Below are positions 8,162-17,565 of a stretch of DNA of 64,000 nt, piece by piece (positions within the stretch are counted from its first letter, which is position 1; the number at the start of each line of letters is the position of its first letter). The position numbers were made by a program, and so were the translations under genes. The notes below the pieces were generated by a model that worked only from the letters and a program-made list of their open reading frames with translations, was not told where the DNA came from and searched no databases. The DNA comes from CAZFDT01 sp964518335 (GTDB taxonomy: Bacteria > Planctomycetota > Phycisphaerae > Phycisphaerales > Phycisphaeraceae): the NCBI GenBank assembly GCA_964518335.1, contig CAZFDT010000016.1, forward strand, positions 1 to 64,000, in the 5' to 3' direction.

Positions 8162-9046
8162 TCAGCGGCGACGGCGAACCAGCAGCGTCAGGCCACCGAG
8201 CCCGAGCAGCGCCATGGAGGCGGGCTCGGGGATGACCTGGACGATCTGGAACCCGGCAATCACGCCGCGGGCGGTCGTGCCGGTCGTGGTCCAGGCGCTC
8301 AAGTCCAGGGTGAAACTTGAGCCGCTGATCGCAGAAAACACCGCGTAGTTGCCGTCGTCCTGAGTGGATGCGGCCGCCTGACTGACGCCATAGGAAACCG
8401 CGACTGTGTCGGTGCCCTGCTGGTAGTAGGCAGGCCAGGGTCCTTTTGTCCAGGTCGTGCCGTCGTTGACCGGACGCACGAAGAACTCCTGCCCGTTGAT
8501 CTCGTATTTGCCCACGCGGGACTGTGAGCCGCCGGTGCTCGTGGTCGTGACGTAAACATACACGTCGTACTGGGCGTACGGGATATTGGTCACAGTGAAC
8601 GAATAGGGGCTGGTGGTCGTCCACGCGGTCGGCAACTGCGTCTCGTGGTAGCGGCCGAACATCCGCTGGTCGTCCGAGAGCGCGCTGACGGCGTTGGTGG
8701 TCTGTGTGGCGTTGGCGGTGTAGCTCCAGGACACCTGCGCTCCGGTGAGCGCGCCGGTGTTGTCAATCAGGGACGTGGGCGTGTTGATGTTCGTACCATC
8801 GGGCGTGGTGCGGATGCCGGTGCTGACGCTGGTCGAGGCGGTGCTTGTCGCGGTGCCGATGACGTTGTTCCAGTTGGTGACACGGGCGTCGCCCACGCCG
8901 GCGGTGTCCGTCGTCCGCATCATGGTGGCCGCAGTGCTGTCGGCACCGACGTTGATGCTGATGACCCCCGCCGAGACTGGGGCGCCCGTGAAAACCGCGG
9001 CCGCGACGGCCGCACCAAGCATGCTGCTGATTCGTCGCCACATCAT
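8162..9046 (-). CDS. PEP-CTERM secreted protein of unknown function
   Basis: The frame is open back to 9283, but the ATG ATG at 9046 has an AGAGGAGA site seven bases upstream and opens a signal peptide (MMWRRISSMLGAAVAAAVF, cleaved near VSA-G), so I use it; the promoter at 9126-9154 also lies upstream of this start. The protein has 294 residues. The mature region is Ser/Thr-rich with a beta-sandwich look (SYTANATQTTN, YDVYVYVTTTSTGG, KYEINGQEFFV). It closes with PEPASMALLGLGGLTLLVRRRR-type anchoring. No catalytic motif is evident; a carbohydrate-binding or structural surface role is possible. Confidence 0.8.
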   Translation of the reverse strand: MMWRRISSMLGAAVAAAVFTGAPVSAGVISINVGADSTAATMMRTTDTAGVGDARVTNWNNVIGTATSTASTSVSTGIRTTPDGTNINTPTSLIDNTGALTGAQVSWSYTANATQTTNAVSALSDDQRMFGRYHETQLPTAWTTTSPYSFTVTNIPYAQYDVYVYVTTTSTGGSQSRVGKYEINGQEFFVRPVNDGTTWTKGPWPAYYQQGTDTVAVSYGVSQAAASTQDDGNYAVFSAISGSSFTLDLSAWTTTGTTARGVIAGFQIVQVIPEPASMALLGLGGLTLLVRRRR

Positions 9047-9125
9047 TCGATTTCTCCTCTGGCAGGGGTGTCCGACCGGGATGCCAAGCCGTGCGCGGGG
9101 CATGATCCCGCACGGCACTCGCTCC

Positions 9126-9154
9126 AATGTATCTTTGATACAACTCAATGTCAA
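9126..9154 (-). promoter_or_regulatory. Sigma70-like promoter with dyad in spacer
   Basis: Minus-strand TTGACA (9154-9149), a 17-base spacer and TACATT (9131-9126). The dyad TTGATACAACTCAA (9135-9148) fills the spacer. It is the main content of the gene-free stretch 9047-9437; the rest shows only a short direct repeat, GGGCATCCGGG at 9383 and 9403. Confidence 0.65.
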
Positions 9155-9437
9155 CACCGATTGGAGGACGAAAGTGTTTTCTTTCTTTCCATCCAAACAA
9201 AAGGTGGCTGGACTCGGGAATCCGTGGGCGGGGCAGTCGTCGCCGCATTTGCCGTGACTCAAAGTGGAAGCAAGCGTGCCCACCCGGTCGGCGCTCCGCC
9301 GGCGTGACGTCGGCCAAAGAGGCCTCTGGAACGCAGAACCCTCATCGAAACCTCATCCACACATTCCGCCCGGGAACCTCCTGGGCATCCGGGGACCTTC
9401 GGGGGCATCCGGGTGAGAATGTGTGGCGGGTGGGCTG

Positions 9438-10637
9438 TCAGACCTCGTCGATGGCCACGAAACGGTGCTGGTTGGCGGAAAGGACGGCGGCGAAGGCGAT
9501 GCGTGTGGCTTCGATGGTGCGGTCCACGCCACAGACTTCGCCGCGTTCGCCGCGGATCTCGTCGACGAACGCTTCGACCATCTGGAGGTGGCCCTTGTCG
9601 GCCTCGGCGCCGACGACGAGGGAGTTGTCGCCTGCGCGAAGGGCATCGGCGCAGTTGGCGCGGCGCTTGGCCAGCCAGCCGGAGATGCCGCCTTCCTGGC
9701 CGAGCTGGGGGTGGCGGTCATTGACCATCGGGAATGTCAGTCGCTCGGGCGCGCCCATGATGCCGGCGGTGCGCAGCTCGACCATGTGGTCGATGGCGAG
9801 GTAGCCGCCGTGGCCCATGCACTCGTAAAGCTCCTTGGGATAGCCGAATGTGCCGTTGGAGCCGATGGCGATGGTGGCCAGGCCGCCGTTGCGGTAGCGA
9901 ATGGTGAACGAGTGGTTGAGCATGCCCGACTCCATGGCGCAGACCTCGACGGCCTGGTCATTCATGAACCAGTTGCAGACGTCGGTGAAGTGGGTGGTTT
10001 CGAAGAGCAGCAGACCGTGGGGGGCCTGCTCCTTGTCGAACACCCACGCCTTCCAGCTGTACCAGTCGTCGTTGATGCGGACGGAGATGGAGGGCGTGCC
10101 GTCTTCGGCGAGCCTGGGTCGCAATTCGCCTTCGCGATCGAAGCGCCAGGGACAGGGCTGGGGGTTGGCCATGTGCCGGCTCCAGATGCGATGGGCCTCG
10201 TTCATGGCGGGCGAGCCGCGTCGGTTGTGCCCGACGCAGAACTTGATGCCCGACTGATGGACGATGTCGCGGATGCGATACATCTCCACAATTTCGCGGG
10301 CGATGGGCTTCTCGCAATAGACGGGCTTGCCCAACTCTGCGGCGGCTTCGATGATGGGGATGCGCAACTTCTCGGTGGTGGAGAGGCAGATGGCCTCGAC
10401 GTCCGGATCGCGAACCACCTCGCGCCAGTCGGTGCTGACTTTGTCGGGGTGGTACTCGCGCAGGCAGAGGTCGAGTGTGGCTTGCGTGGCGGCGCAGCAG
10501 GCGGTGAGGTGGGCCTTGGGGGAGTTGACGATGTTGGGGATGTGCTGCGCCCGGGCGAACATCCCGCAGCCGATGACCGCGAAGTTAATGGGGCGTTTGC
10601 CCGTCTGAGCCTCTTTTCGCTTGGCATCGCTTTTCAC
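9438..10637 (-). CDS. Gfo/Idh/MocA family NAD(P)-dependent oxidoreductase
   Basis: The protein has 399 residues and a GTG start with GGAG seven bases upstream. The N-terminal Rossmann domain has the glycine-rich GCGMFARA (23-30) and the family's EKP motif with its catalytic lysine at position 110; the C-terminal half is the usual beta-sheet substrate domain (GHNRRGSP, FETTHFTDVCNWF). Such enzymes oxidise or reduce sugars, inositols or their derivatives in the cytoplasm. There is no signal peptide. It is transcribed divergently from the glycosidase-like gene at 10770, with 132 bases between them; I saw no convincing copy of the regional dyad there. The exact substrate cannot be read from sequence. 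Confidence 0.88.
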   Translation of the reverse strand: MKSDAKRKEAQTGKRPINFAVIGCGMFARAQHIPNIVNSPKAHLTACCAATQATLDLCLREYHPDKVSTDWREVVRDPDVEAICLSTTEKLRIPIIEAAAELGKPVYCEKPIAREIVEMYRIRDIVHQSGIKFCVGHNRRGSPAMNEAHRIWSRHMANPQPCPWRFDREGELRPRLAEDGTPSISVRINDDWYSWKAWVFDKEQAPHGLLLFETTHFTDVCNWFMNDQAVEVCAMESGMLNHSFTIRYRNGGLATIAIGSNGTFGYPKELYECMGHGGYLAIDHMVELRTAGIMGAPERLTFPMVNDRHPQLGQEGGISGWLAKRRANCADALRAGDNSLVVGAEADKGHLQMVEAFVDEIRGERGEVCGVDRTIEATRIAFAAVLSANQHRFVAIDEV

Positions 10638-10769
10638 GGGAAGACTCCATGTAAGAGGACGGCACTATCCCTTGGTCGCCGACGGGTGTCAATCACGGCA
10701 TACGCGCCTGAACTGCGAGCGCCCCCCGGACGCGGCGCTATTGGTACACTTCAACTGAAGGATGCTGAG

Positions 10770-12665
10770 ATGTTGACGTGTCGGGCTGCGGATTACGAGC
10801 TATCGGCGAACGAGGATGGCGGAGTGCTGACGCTGCGAGCAGCCTCGGGGACGACGTGGCAGCTCGATGAGACGACACTGCTGGCCGACGGTTCAGGTTT
10901 GCCTGACCCGGTGCAGTTCTCGCCAGACCGATACCGCTGCGCGGACAACGAAGCGGTGCTGACGACTGCTCGCCCCCATCGGTTTGCGACAGGTCAAGCT
11001 CGTCGGCTGGGCCAGACGGCATTGGAGATCACCCGTCACGGACCCGGCGGCACGCTGGTCACGCAATGGGAAGTTGCACCCGAGGGGCTGCGCGTCACGG
11101 CGATGCCCGGCCTGTCCACGGTCACCTCGTGTACGCTGCCCGGCGCGTGGAGGCCCCAGGGCGTGATGGCGCCGGCGGTGGTGTTTCCCAAGAATCAGGG
11201 CGTCTGGCACAAGGGGACCGGCCCGCCGTTCTCGTACGAGAATTTCCGCTGCGGCCACACGGGCTGGACGATGCCGTTCTACGCGGTGGTTGGATCATCG
11301 GAGGCGCTGTTGTGCATTGCCGAGACCGAGGAAGAGACGCGGCTGTGGCTGGAGAAGACGCCGGATGGGCGGATGAATGCCACGTGGATCGTCGATGGGG
11401 CGCAAGGCAGGCTGAGCTATGCTCGGAGTGTGCTGCTGCGATTTGTTGAGCCGACGGTCGCGGCGATTTGCCGCCACTACCGCGGGTATGTCAAGCAGTG
11501 CGGGCGGTTGGTGACGTGGGACGAAAAGATCGAGCAGCGGCCCAACCTTGATAAGCTCTTCGGCGCGCTCATCTGCTTCGTGGGCTATCAGCGGCATCCG
11601 ACGCTGGATTACGGGGCCTCGTTCCGGGCGCTGCGGGCGATGGGGTTCGACCGCGCGTTCGTACACCCGATGAAGATGGGCACCGCGCTGGAGGGTCGTG
11701 AGCCGGTGTTGATGGGCCATCCATGGATTGACCTGCGTCCGCATGTGGGACGACTCAGGGACTGGGGCTGGTTGCCGGCTTGCTGGCTGTGGATCGAGGA
11801 TGTGCCCGAGACATTTCCAGGTTTGCGGATTGACGCGCACGGGCAAACCCACATGGGCTGGCAGATCGGTGACGTGAAGTGGATTCGCGGTTGCGCCGCC
11901 AAATTGCCGAAGTTAGCCGAGCGCATCCTCGATCAGCACATGGTGGGTATCCAAGGCGTGCATTACGACGTCACCGGCTCGCGGCTGAATGAGGAGTGCC
12001 ACGATCCGCAGCACCCGCTGAATCGGCGCGAGGATGCGCAGTGGAAGCACAAGCTCTTTTCCAGCGCCACGGAGCGCGGGCTGGTCGTGTCGTCCGAGGG
12101 CTTCTGGGGCTCGGGCACGGGCAGCTACGACATCGGCAGCATGAAGATCGCCCAGCCTGTGCATGCGGACTGGTACACCGTGCCGATGACCAGCCTGGTG
12201 TACCACGACTCGTGCATCCACGACTGGTGGGAGGTGGACAACTACAACAACCCGCACCATCGTAATCAGAACCGCCGACCCAGGTGCTACTTCCCGCTCG
12301 GAGGCGGATGGGCGGCCCTGCAGGCGGCGCAGGATGCGCTGGCGGGCCATCCCCCCAATGTCATGCCCTTCGGCGCCCAATATGCATTCGTCGGCGGAAC
12401 GCCACCCGACATCGAGATGTACAACTACACACTTGAGATGCCCGAGGTACAGGACGCCTTGCGCCGGGCACTGCCGGTCACACGTCTCCACCGTCGCGTC
12501 GGCAAACTGCCCTGCGTGGATCATGCCGTGCTGGCATCCGATGGCTCGATTCAGTGCACGACGTTCTCTGACGGCACCCGCATCTACGCCAACTTTGGCG
12601 ACGCGGCACAGGATGTTCCCGGCGCGGGGCGCCTCGATGCCTGCGAGTGGCGAGCCATCGACTGA
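10770..12665 (+). CDS. Glycosidase-like TIM-barrel protein
   Basis: The frame is open far upstream, but that part lies antisense to the oxidoreductase gene and is a shadow. I start at ATG 10770, preceded by GAAGGA. The 631-residue product has no signal peptide. Residues 1-220 look like a beta-sandwich sugar-binding N-domain (TRHGPGGTLVTQWEV). Residues about 250-540 resemble a glycoside hydrolase barrel, with acidic candidates in VHYDVTGS and VSSEGFWGSG and aromatic-rich loops (DSCIHDWWEVDNYNN). The organisation recalls DUF5696/GH101-like enzymes, but I cannot name a family with confidence. It probably acts on an imported oligosaccharide, followed closely by a DMT permease. Confidence 0.7.
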   Translation: MLTCRAADYELSANEDGGVLTLRAASGTTWQLDETTLLADGSGLPDPVQFSPDRYRCADNEAVLTTARPHRFATGQARRLGQTALEITRHGPGGTLVTQWEVAPEGLRVTAMPGLSTVTSCTLPGAWRPQGVMAPAVVFPKNQGVWHKGTGPPFSYENFRCGHTGWTMPFYAVVGSSEALLCIAETEEETRLWLEKTPDGRMNATWIVDGAQGRLSYARSVLLRFVEPTVAAICRHYRGYVKQCGRLVTWDEKIEQRPNLDKLFGALICFVGYQRHPTLDYGASFRALRAMGFDRAFVHPMKMGTALEGREPVLMGHPWIDLRPHVGRLRDWGWLPACWLWIEDVPETFPGLRIDAHGQTHMGWQIGDVKWIRGCAAKLPKLAERILDQHMVGIQGVHYDVTGSRLNEECHDPQHPLNRREDAQWKHKLFSSATERGLVVSSEGFWGSGTGSYDIGSMKIAQPVHADWYTVPMTSLVYHDSCIHDWWEVDNYNNPHHRNQNRRPRCYFPLGGGWAALQAAQDALAGHPPNVMPFGAQYAFVGGTPPDIEMYNYTLEMPEVQDALRRALPVTRLHRRVGKLPCVDHAVLASDGSIQCTTFSDGTRIYANFGDAAQDVPGAGRLDACEWRAID

Positions 12666-12682
12666 GTGGAGAGGACCCGCCG

Positions 12683-13627
12683 TTGTCATCGCCGATTCTT
12701 CAGATGTTGGTGCTGCCCGCTCTGGCCGGCGTCAGTTTCAGTCTGGTCGCGGTGGTCTTTCGCCTTGGCGCATCACGGGGACTTGAGCCCCTTCACCTGC
12801 TGGGCATGGGATCGGTCCTGGGCATCGCGGTGTTCTCGATCCTGGCCTGGCGTGGGGGCATTGACCTGTCTGCGCTGCCGCCGGCCCTATGGGTGCTGCC
12901 GGTGCTTGCGGGGGTGGGTCAGTATGTCACCCTCAAGCTCTTTGCCGCAGGCATGCGGATGGGGCCGATTTCCGCGGTGTGGTGCATGGTGTCGCTTCAT
13001 TTCGTGCCGACTCTGGTCTTCGCCGCGGCGTTTCTGTCCGAGGATCTGCTGCCGCTGCAGTACGCGGGCATTGGTGCAAGCGTGCTGTGCGTGCTTTTTG
13101 CGTCGGCCAATGTGGCGCCTGCCGACGATGCGGCCACGGCCCCGGCGCTGCCCCGCGAAGGCTGGCGGCAGCGACTGCTCTACCTGGCACTACTGCTCAC
13201 ACTCCTGCTGACCAACAGCGTCCTGTCGATCAGTCAGCGGATTCTGGGCGGTTGGAGTGACGCTGGTCCTGACGAAGCCATGCGCTACCACGGCCACTTC
13301 CTGTTGGCCCTGTGCTACCTGACGATCGCAGTTCTGGCTGCGATCGACACCGTGGTCTTGGGACATCGACTTCCCTCGTGGAAGGTCACAATCAGTCTGA
13401 GCCTCTTGCTGGCAGCGGGATCGATGTGCGGCTTGGCGCTGCTCAACGCGTGTGCCCGCTCCGCCGTGGTCTTTGCCGTCGCGGGCATCATGCAAATCCT
13501 CGTGGTTGCACTGGTCTCCGTGACGGCTTTTCGCGAGCGAACTACGCCGGCCTGGTATGCCACGATCATTTCCGGCGTGCTGGCAGTTCTCCTGGGCAAC
13601 TGGAACGCGCTGGCCGCCAGCTTCTGA
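12683..13627 (+). CDS. EamA/DMT-superfamily membrane transporter
   Basis: About ten hydrophobic segments cover the 314-residue protein, organised as two halves as in EamA-type drug/metabolite transporters. I prefer a TTG start at 12683, which has GGAGAGG eight bases upstream and avoids overlap; an ATG at 12647 in the same frame would overlap the preceding gene by 19 bases. A hydrophilic loop (PADDAATAPALPREGWRQR) separates the halves. Close spacing suggests cotranscription with the glycosidase-like gene, and so a role in moving a sugar or sugar derivative, but DMT proteins have many substrates and the assignment stays general. Confidence 0.78.
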   Translation: MSSPILQMLVLPALAGVSFSLVAVVFRLGASRGLEPLHLLGMGSVLGIAVFSILAWRGGIDLSALPPALWVLPVLAGVGQYVTLKLFAAGMRMGPISAVWCMVSLHFVPTLVFAAAFLSEDLLPLQYAGIGASVLCVLFASANVAPADDAATAPALPREGWRQRLLYLALLLTLLLTNSVLSISQRILGGWSDAGPDEAMRYHGHFLLALCYLTIAVLAAIDTVVLGHRLPSWKVTISLSLLLAAGSMCGLALLNACARSAVVFAVAGIMQILVVALVSVTAFRERTTPAWYATIISGVLAVLLGNWNALAASF

Positions 13628-13790
13628 CGGCGCTGCCAATCGCTCCCTGCGTAGTCGGATCGTTCGCAACGCGGCCGAGGAAGCGGGTCCTTAGCCAATC
13701 TGTCCGTGCGGTAACATGGCGGGCGTTCGCCTCCAGATCGGCCCTTCGACATAAGTCAAAGCGGCGTGAACCTTCGGGAGTTCGTCAACG

Positions 13791-14921
13791 ATGCTCGCCC
13801 ACAAACTCCACATCGCGTTGCAGATGATTGCCATCGCAGTTCTGTGGCCGGGCACGGTCAAGGCTGAGGAACCGACGCGTGCCGCGCAGGATTTCGCCGA
13901 CTTTTACGGCTACGCGCCCGGCCGCGAGTTCCCGCAAGACGCGGGCTGGGCGGCCCACACCGGCGGAGGGTCGGGCAAACCATTCACGCATGCCACGGAA
14001 TACGAAACGTTTCCCGATTTCTTCCGCGTCACCATCGGTTGGGGGTCGAGCTATCACCGCAGTTTCATGCGCGGGCTCGAGGGCTACCCGGGCGTGACAC
14101 GGCCAGGTCGCATCGTCCTGCGGGCACGACGCGACACCAGCAGCGGCGAGATCAAAGTCTTCTTCGTCAACGGGTTGCACACCTTCGGCATGAGATTGAG
14201 CGGCGGACTGATTCGCGGCTCCACAAACCTCCCGCCCGACACCAACACCCATGCATGGCCAGTGGAGCATTGGTCCGACTGGCACAACTATGTTTTCGAC
14301 AACGATGGCGAAACAATCACCCTCTCTATCGACGAAGACCCGCGTTTGACGCTCGTGCTCTTGACCAGCGCCATCGGTGAGAACAAGGATCCCAACCGGG
14401 CTTACATGTCGATCGGCCATTCCTGGGTCGAGGACCGTATGCGTTACTTCGACATCCAGTCGCTGCACTTCCTGGAACCTGGCGAGCCGATCCCCGCGGC
14501 GCTGCCGGCACCCGCGATGGACGGGCACTACGTCACCCACTACGCCAACGAGCAGACTCGCACCGAGGGCAGGTACGTCAACGGCGTGCCCGTGGGCGCT
14601 TTCGTCAGCTACTATGCCAGCGGCCAGGTCGAATCCCAGGGAACCTTCGACGAGCAAGGCCGCAAGCAGGGAACCTGGATCTACTGGTACGCCAATGGAC
14701 AGAAGCGTAAGCAAGTCGGTTTCGCCGACGACGTGTATCACGGCCCATTCCATCGCTGGCCCATCCCTGCAGAACTGATTGAACCCGTGGACGCCAAGCT
14801 CGAGACGGTCGCGCAGACGATGGCCGATCCGAAGGGCTACACGCGCATCTTCGAGCATGGCCAACAGAGGCAGGGAGATCAGCGGCGGGAGTGGACAGCG
14901 AACCCGGGAGGTGCCGAATAG
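13791..14921 (+). CDS. Secreted protein with YwqK/MORN-type repeats, lacking PEP-CTERM
   Basis: The protein has 376 residues, a signal peptide (residues 1-24, ending KAEE), and clear similarity along its length to the PEP-CTERM protein at 2762-4186: FYGYAPGREFPQDAGW against YYGYAPGRDQPRDLGW, YETFPDFFRV against FETFPDFFRI, and YFDIQSLHF against FFDIQSITF. Residues about 243-323 hold the tandem repeats (TEGRYVNGVPVGAF, ESQGTFDEQGRKQGTW). It ends in a charged tail (QRREWTANPGGAE) with no sorting anchor, so it should be released or periplasmic. Function unknown; the beta-sandwich part suggests carbohydrate binding. Confidence 0.8.
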   Translation: MLAHKLHIALQMIAIAVLWPGTVKAEEPTRAAQDFADFYGYAPGREFPQDAGWAAHTGGGSGKPFTHATEYETFPDFFRVTIGWGSSYHRSFMRGLEGYPGVTRPGRIVLRARRDTSSGEIKVFFVNGLHTFGMRLSGGLIRGSTNLPPDTNTHAWPVEHWSDWHNYVFDNDGETITLSIDEDPRLTLVLLTSAIGENKDPNRAYMSIGHSWVEDRMRYFDIQSLHFLEPGEPIPAALPAPAMDGHYVTHYANEQTRTEGRYVNGVPVGAFVSYYASGQVESQGTFDEQGRKQGTWIYWYANGQKRKQVGFADDVYHGPFHRWPIPAELIEPVDAKLETVAQTMADPKGYTRIFEHGQQRQGDQRREWTANPGGAE

Positions 14922-15049
14922 CCCCCGAGCCGGCCTGCATAGCATCATCGCCTCCCGCTGCGGTTGGCGCGGCGCGTTCGCAGAGGTGCCTGCCGCCGCC
15001 CCACTCCGAAGATTCTTACGTGCGAGTGTCACGCGAAAAAGCGACATGA

Positions 15050-15078
15050 TTGATATGTACTAATGTTTTCGGTATGCT
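15050..15078 (+). promoter_or_regulatory. Sigma70-like promoter with operator-like dyad
   Basis: TTGATA (15050-15055), a 17-base spacer and TATGCT (15073-15078). The -35 box is part of TTGATATGTACTAA (15050-15063), which closely resembles the site at 26976-26989. It drives the gene at 15125. Confidence 0.55.
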
Positions 15079-15124
15079 GAACTCGATGTCGTTGCCCACC
15101 GCGTCCGACCATTAACTCGCGATC

Positions 15125-17551
15125 ATGACTGCACGTGCGATCAGCATTGGTTTGGGCCTGGGTCTTCTGGTCGCGGGTTTCACGTTCTTCAACGACGCAG
15201 TCATTCGTCAGAGCTGGTTCATCAGCAACCACTTTCCGATTTCGGTGTTTGGCGCTATGGCTTTACTGGTTCTGGTGACCAACCCATTGCTTTCTGCCGC
15301 GGGCTGGCGACCGCTGACCGTCGGCGAATTGGCGGTGGTGACGGCACTGGGTCTGGTGGCCTGCGGTTGGCCAAGCTTCGGGCATTACTGGGGCTTTGTG
15401 CCCAACACAGCCATGCCGGGGCACCTCAACCAGGTCCAGCCCAATTGGCGATCGACTCAGGTCATGTCGTATGTGCCAGGGGGATCGGCGGAACTGCCGG
15501 CCGGCCACGTGCGCGACTGGACGCAACTGCGCGATCGCCTGCTGCAGGCCGATGGTGCGGAATCCCAGCAGGCCGCGCTGGGCAGATTCTGGAGTGCCCT
15601 GCACCCCAGTGATCAGGAGCACATCCGCAGCATGGCCGCAGAATCACCTCTGACCGAGCGTTCGACGACGGTGCTGCGCAACGCCATCAATCGGGCGCTG
15701 AGTGATCCGTCGCTGGCATCTGAGGCCTTGAGCGATCCGGTGTTGCCCGCTGCCGCGAGATCCGGTGCGAGCGGGCACGCCGAGGTGCTTGGACAAGCCC
15801 AGATCATCCGCGTGAACCGCTGGCTGCTGGTGGGACTGGCGCCAGACCTGGTATTGCCCCCGCCACGCGGCGAGGGAATTCTGCTGGATGGCGGTGCCGT
15901 TGACAGCGAAGCCCGGCAGAGACTGGTGGAAGGCCAGCCGCATGCCAACTGGTTGATACCGACGCACGTGCCGTGGCGGAGTTGGTGGCCCACGTTGTGT
16001 TTGTGGGGCGGCCTGGGCCTGCTGCTCAGCGCCATGTCCCTTTGCATGGTGCTGGCGGTACACAAACAGTGGGCGCAGCACGAACTACTGCCGTATCCTG
16101 TGGCGAGATTTGTCCAGGCGTTAGCCGAACGCTCTCCCGGCGCGCGACTGCCCATCATGGCGCAGTCGCGATTGTTCTGGGTCGGATTGGGCGCCATGCT
16201 CCTCGTCCATGGGATCAACGGGTTGAACAAATGGTTTCCCGACGTTCCAGCCATCAACCTGACCCTGGACTTCAGCGGGTTGCAGGTGCTGTTTCCAAAC
16301 GCCAGCCGCGTCGATGGCGCGTCGGCGATCTACAAACCGTACCTCTACATGACCGTCATCGCCTTTTGCTTTTTCATCAACACGACCGTGTCATTCTCCC
16401 TCGGTATTGCGTCATATCTGTACGTGGCCGTGGTGGCGTTTCTCATCAGTCGGGGCATGACCTTCGACAGGGAATACCTGGGCGCAGGCCCCGACAACAT
16501 GATCCGCTTCGGCGCCAGCGTGGCGATGATCCTGGCCGTGGCGTACGTGGGCCGGTCTTACTATCTCCAGCTTCTGAAGGCGACAGTGGGTTGCGCACGA
16601 CCTGAGCGTGTGCCCGCTTACGCCGTGTGGAGCGTGCGCGTCCTCGTCATTGCCATGGTCCTGAGCGTCGCCATGTTGCACAGCGCCGGGTCCGGGTGGC
16701 TGATTTCGGGGCTGTTTGTGCTGGTGGTGCTGCTGCATTTCCTGGTGATGACGCGGATCATCGCCGAGACCGGCCTGTACTTCATTCAGCTGTGGTGGCT
16801 GCCCATCGGCGTGCTGACCGGCCTTTTCGGATTCGAGGCGATCGGCCCCACGAACTACATCGTGCTGGCCATGGCGACCATCGTGCTGGTCGGAGATCCC
16901 CGAACCACGCTCATGCCCTATGTCGTCAATGCTGTGCAGATGATCGAGAAGTCGGCGAACACTCGACCTCCTCGCCAGATCGCATGGCTGGCACTGGCCA
17001 TCGTCCTGACCTTTCTCGTCGCAGGTGCGGCGACGTTGAGCATCGCCCACCAACGCGGCGTGGGCTATCGTCCCGATCGCTGGTCGGTTCAGACGTTGCC
17101 GGGCATGCCCTTTGAGCAGTTGAGTCGGCACATCACCAACGCATCGATTCACGGCACGCTGCATGCAGCCGTAGAAAGTTCGACCATCCAACGCGTCGCC
17201 GCTGTCTCGATCGATCCGGTGGCGTATGGCTGGATGGCGCTGGGATTTGCCCTGTTCCTGGGCGTCGCCGCGGCACGCTTACGCTTGCCATGGTGGCCGC
17301 TGCATCCCGTCGCGTTTCTCATCTGGGGAACCTATCCCGCCTACCAGTTTGCCGGGGCGTTCATCCTCGGGTGGCTGATCAAGTTCTCCATCGTACGATT
17401 CGGCGGTGCATCGACTTATCGGAGAGTGCTTCCGCTGATGGTCGGTATTATCAGCGGTGAGGTGTTGGCGGCCATCGGCTGGGTGATCATTGGCACAGCG
17501 TATTTCCTGATCGTCGGCCGACCGCCTGAATCGTACAGAGTCTTTCCGTAG
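15125..17551 (+). CDS. Large polytopic membrane protein, DUF6785/DUF6784-like transporter
   Basis: The 808-residue protein starts with two to three membrane spans (GLGLGLLVAGFTFF, FGAMALLVLVTNPLL), has a hydrophilic segment of about 150 residues (roughly 95-280), then about ten further spans to the C-terminus. The general shape and phrases resemble the large planctomycete membrane proteins annotated DUF6785/DUF6784, which are related to oligopeptide-type transporters; this is recall, not a search. It has its own promoter and no clear ribosome-binding site. The next gene, an oxidoreductase, begins 14 bases after it, so they are likely cotranscribed. Uptake of a glycan-derived solute is a reasonable inference. 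Confidence 0.7.
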   Translation: MTARAISIGLGLGLLVAGFTFFNDAVIRQSWFISNHFPISVFGAMALLVLVTNPLLSAAGWRPLTVGELAVVTALGLVACGWPSFGHYWGFVPNTAMPGHLNQVQPNWRSTQVMSYVPGGSAELPAGHVRDWTQLRDRLLQADGAESQQAALGRFWSALHPSDQEHIRSMAAESPLTERSTTVLRNAINRALSDPSLASEALSDPVLPAAARSGASGHAEVLGQAQIIRVNRWLLVGLAPDLVLPPPRGEGILLDGGAVDSEARQRLVEGQPHANWLIPTHVPWRSWWPTLCLWGGLGLLLSAMSLCMVLAVHKQWAQHELLPYPVARFVQALAERSPGARLPIMAQSRLFWVGLGAMLLVHGINGLNKWFPDVPAINLTLDFSGLQVLFPNASRVDGASAIYKPYLYMTVIAFCFFINTTVSFSLGIASYLYVAVVAFLISRGMTFDREYLGAGPDNMIRFGASVAMILAVAYVGRSYYLQLLKATVGCARPERVPAYAVWSVRVLVIAMVLSVAMLHSAGSGWLISGLFVLVVLLHFLVMTRIIAETGLYFIQLWWLPIGVLTGLFGFEAIGPTNYIVLAMATIVLVGDPRTTLMPYVVNAVQMIEKSANTRPPRQIAWLALAIVLTFLVAGAATLSIAHQRGVGYRPDRWSVQTLPGMPFEQLSRHITNASIHGTLHAAVESSTIQRVAAVSIDPVAYGWMALGFALFLGVAAARLRLPWWPLHPVAFLIWGTYPAYQFAGAFILGWLIKFSIVRFGGASTYRRVLPLMVGIISGEVLAAIGWVIIGTAYFLIVGRPPESYRVFP

Positions 17552-17565
17552 TCAACGAGGTGCCC

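Noticed and set aside
6859..8235. 458-codon open frame on the plus strand
   Set aside because: It is antisense to the alkaline phosphatase, whose catalytic motifs settle the coding strand.
9383..9413. Direct repeat GGGCATCCGGG (two copies) as a mobile-element scar
   Set aside because: There are only two short GC-rich copies with no inserted sequence between them; chance is enough to explain it.
9423..10769. Upstream extension of the glycosidase-like frame
   Set aside because: This part is antisense to the Gfo/Idh/MocA gene; the real start is the ATG at 10770.
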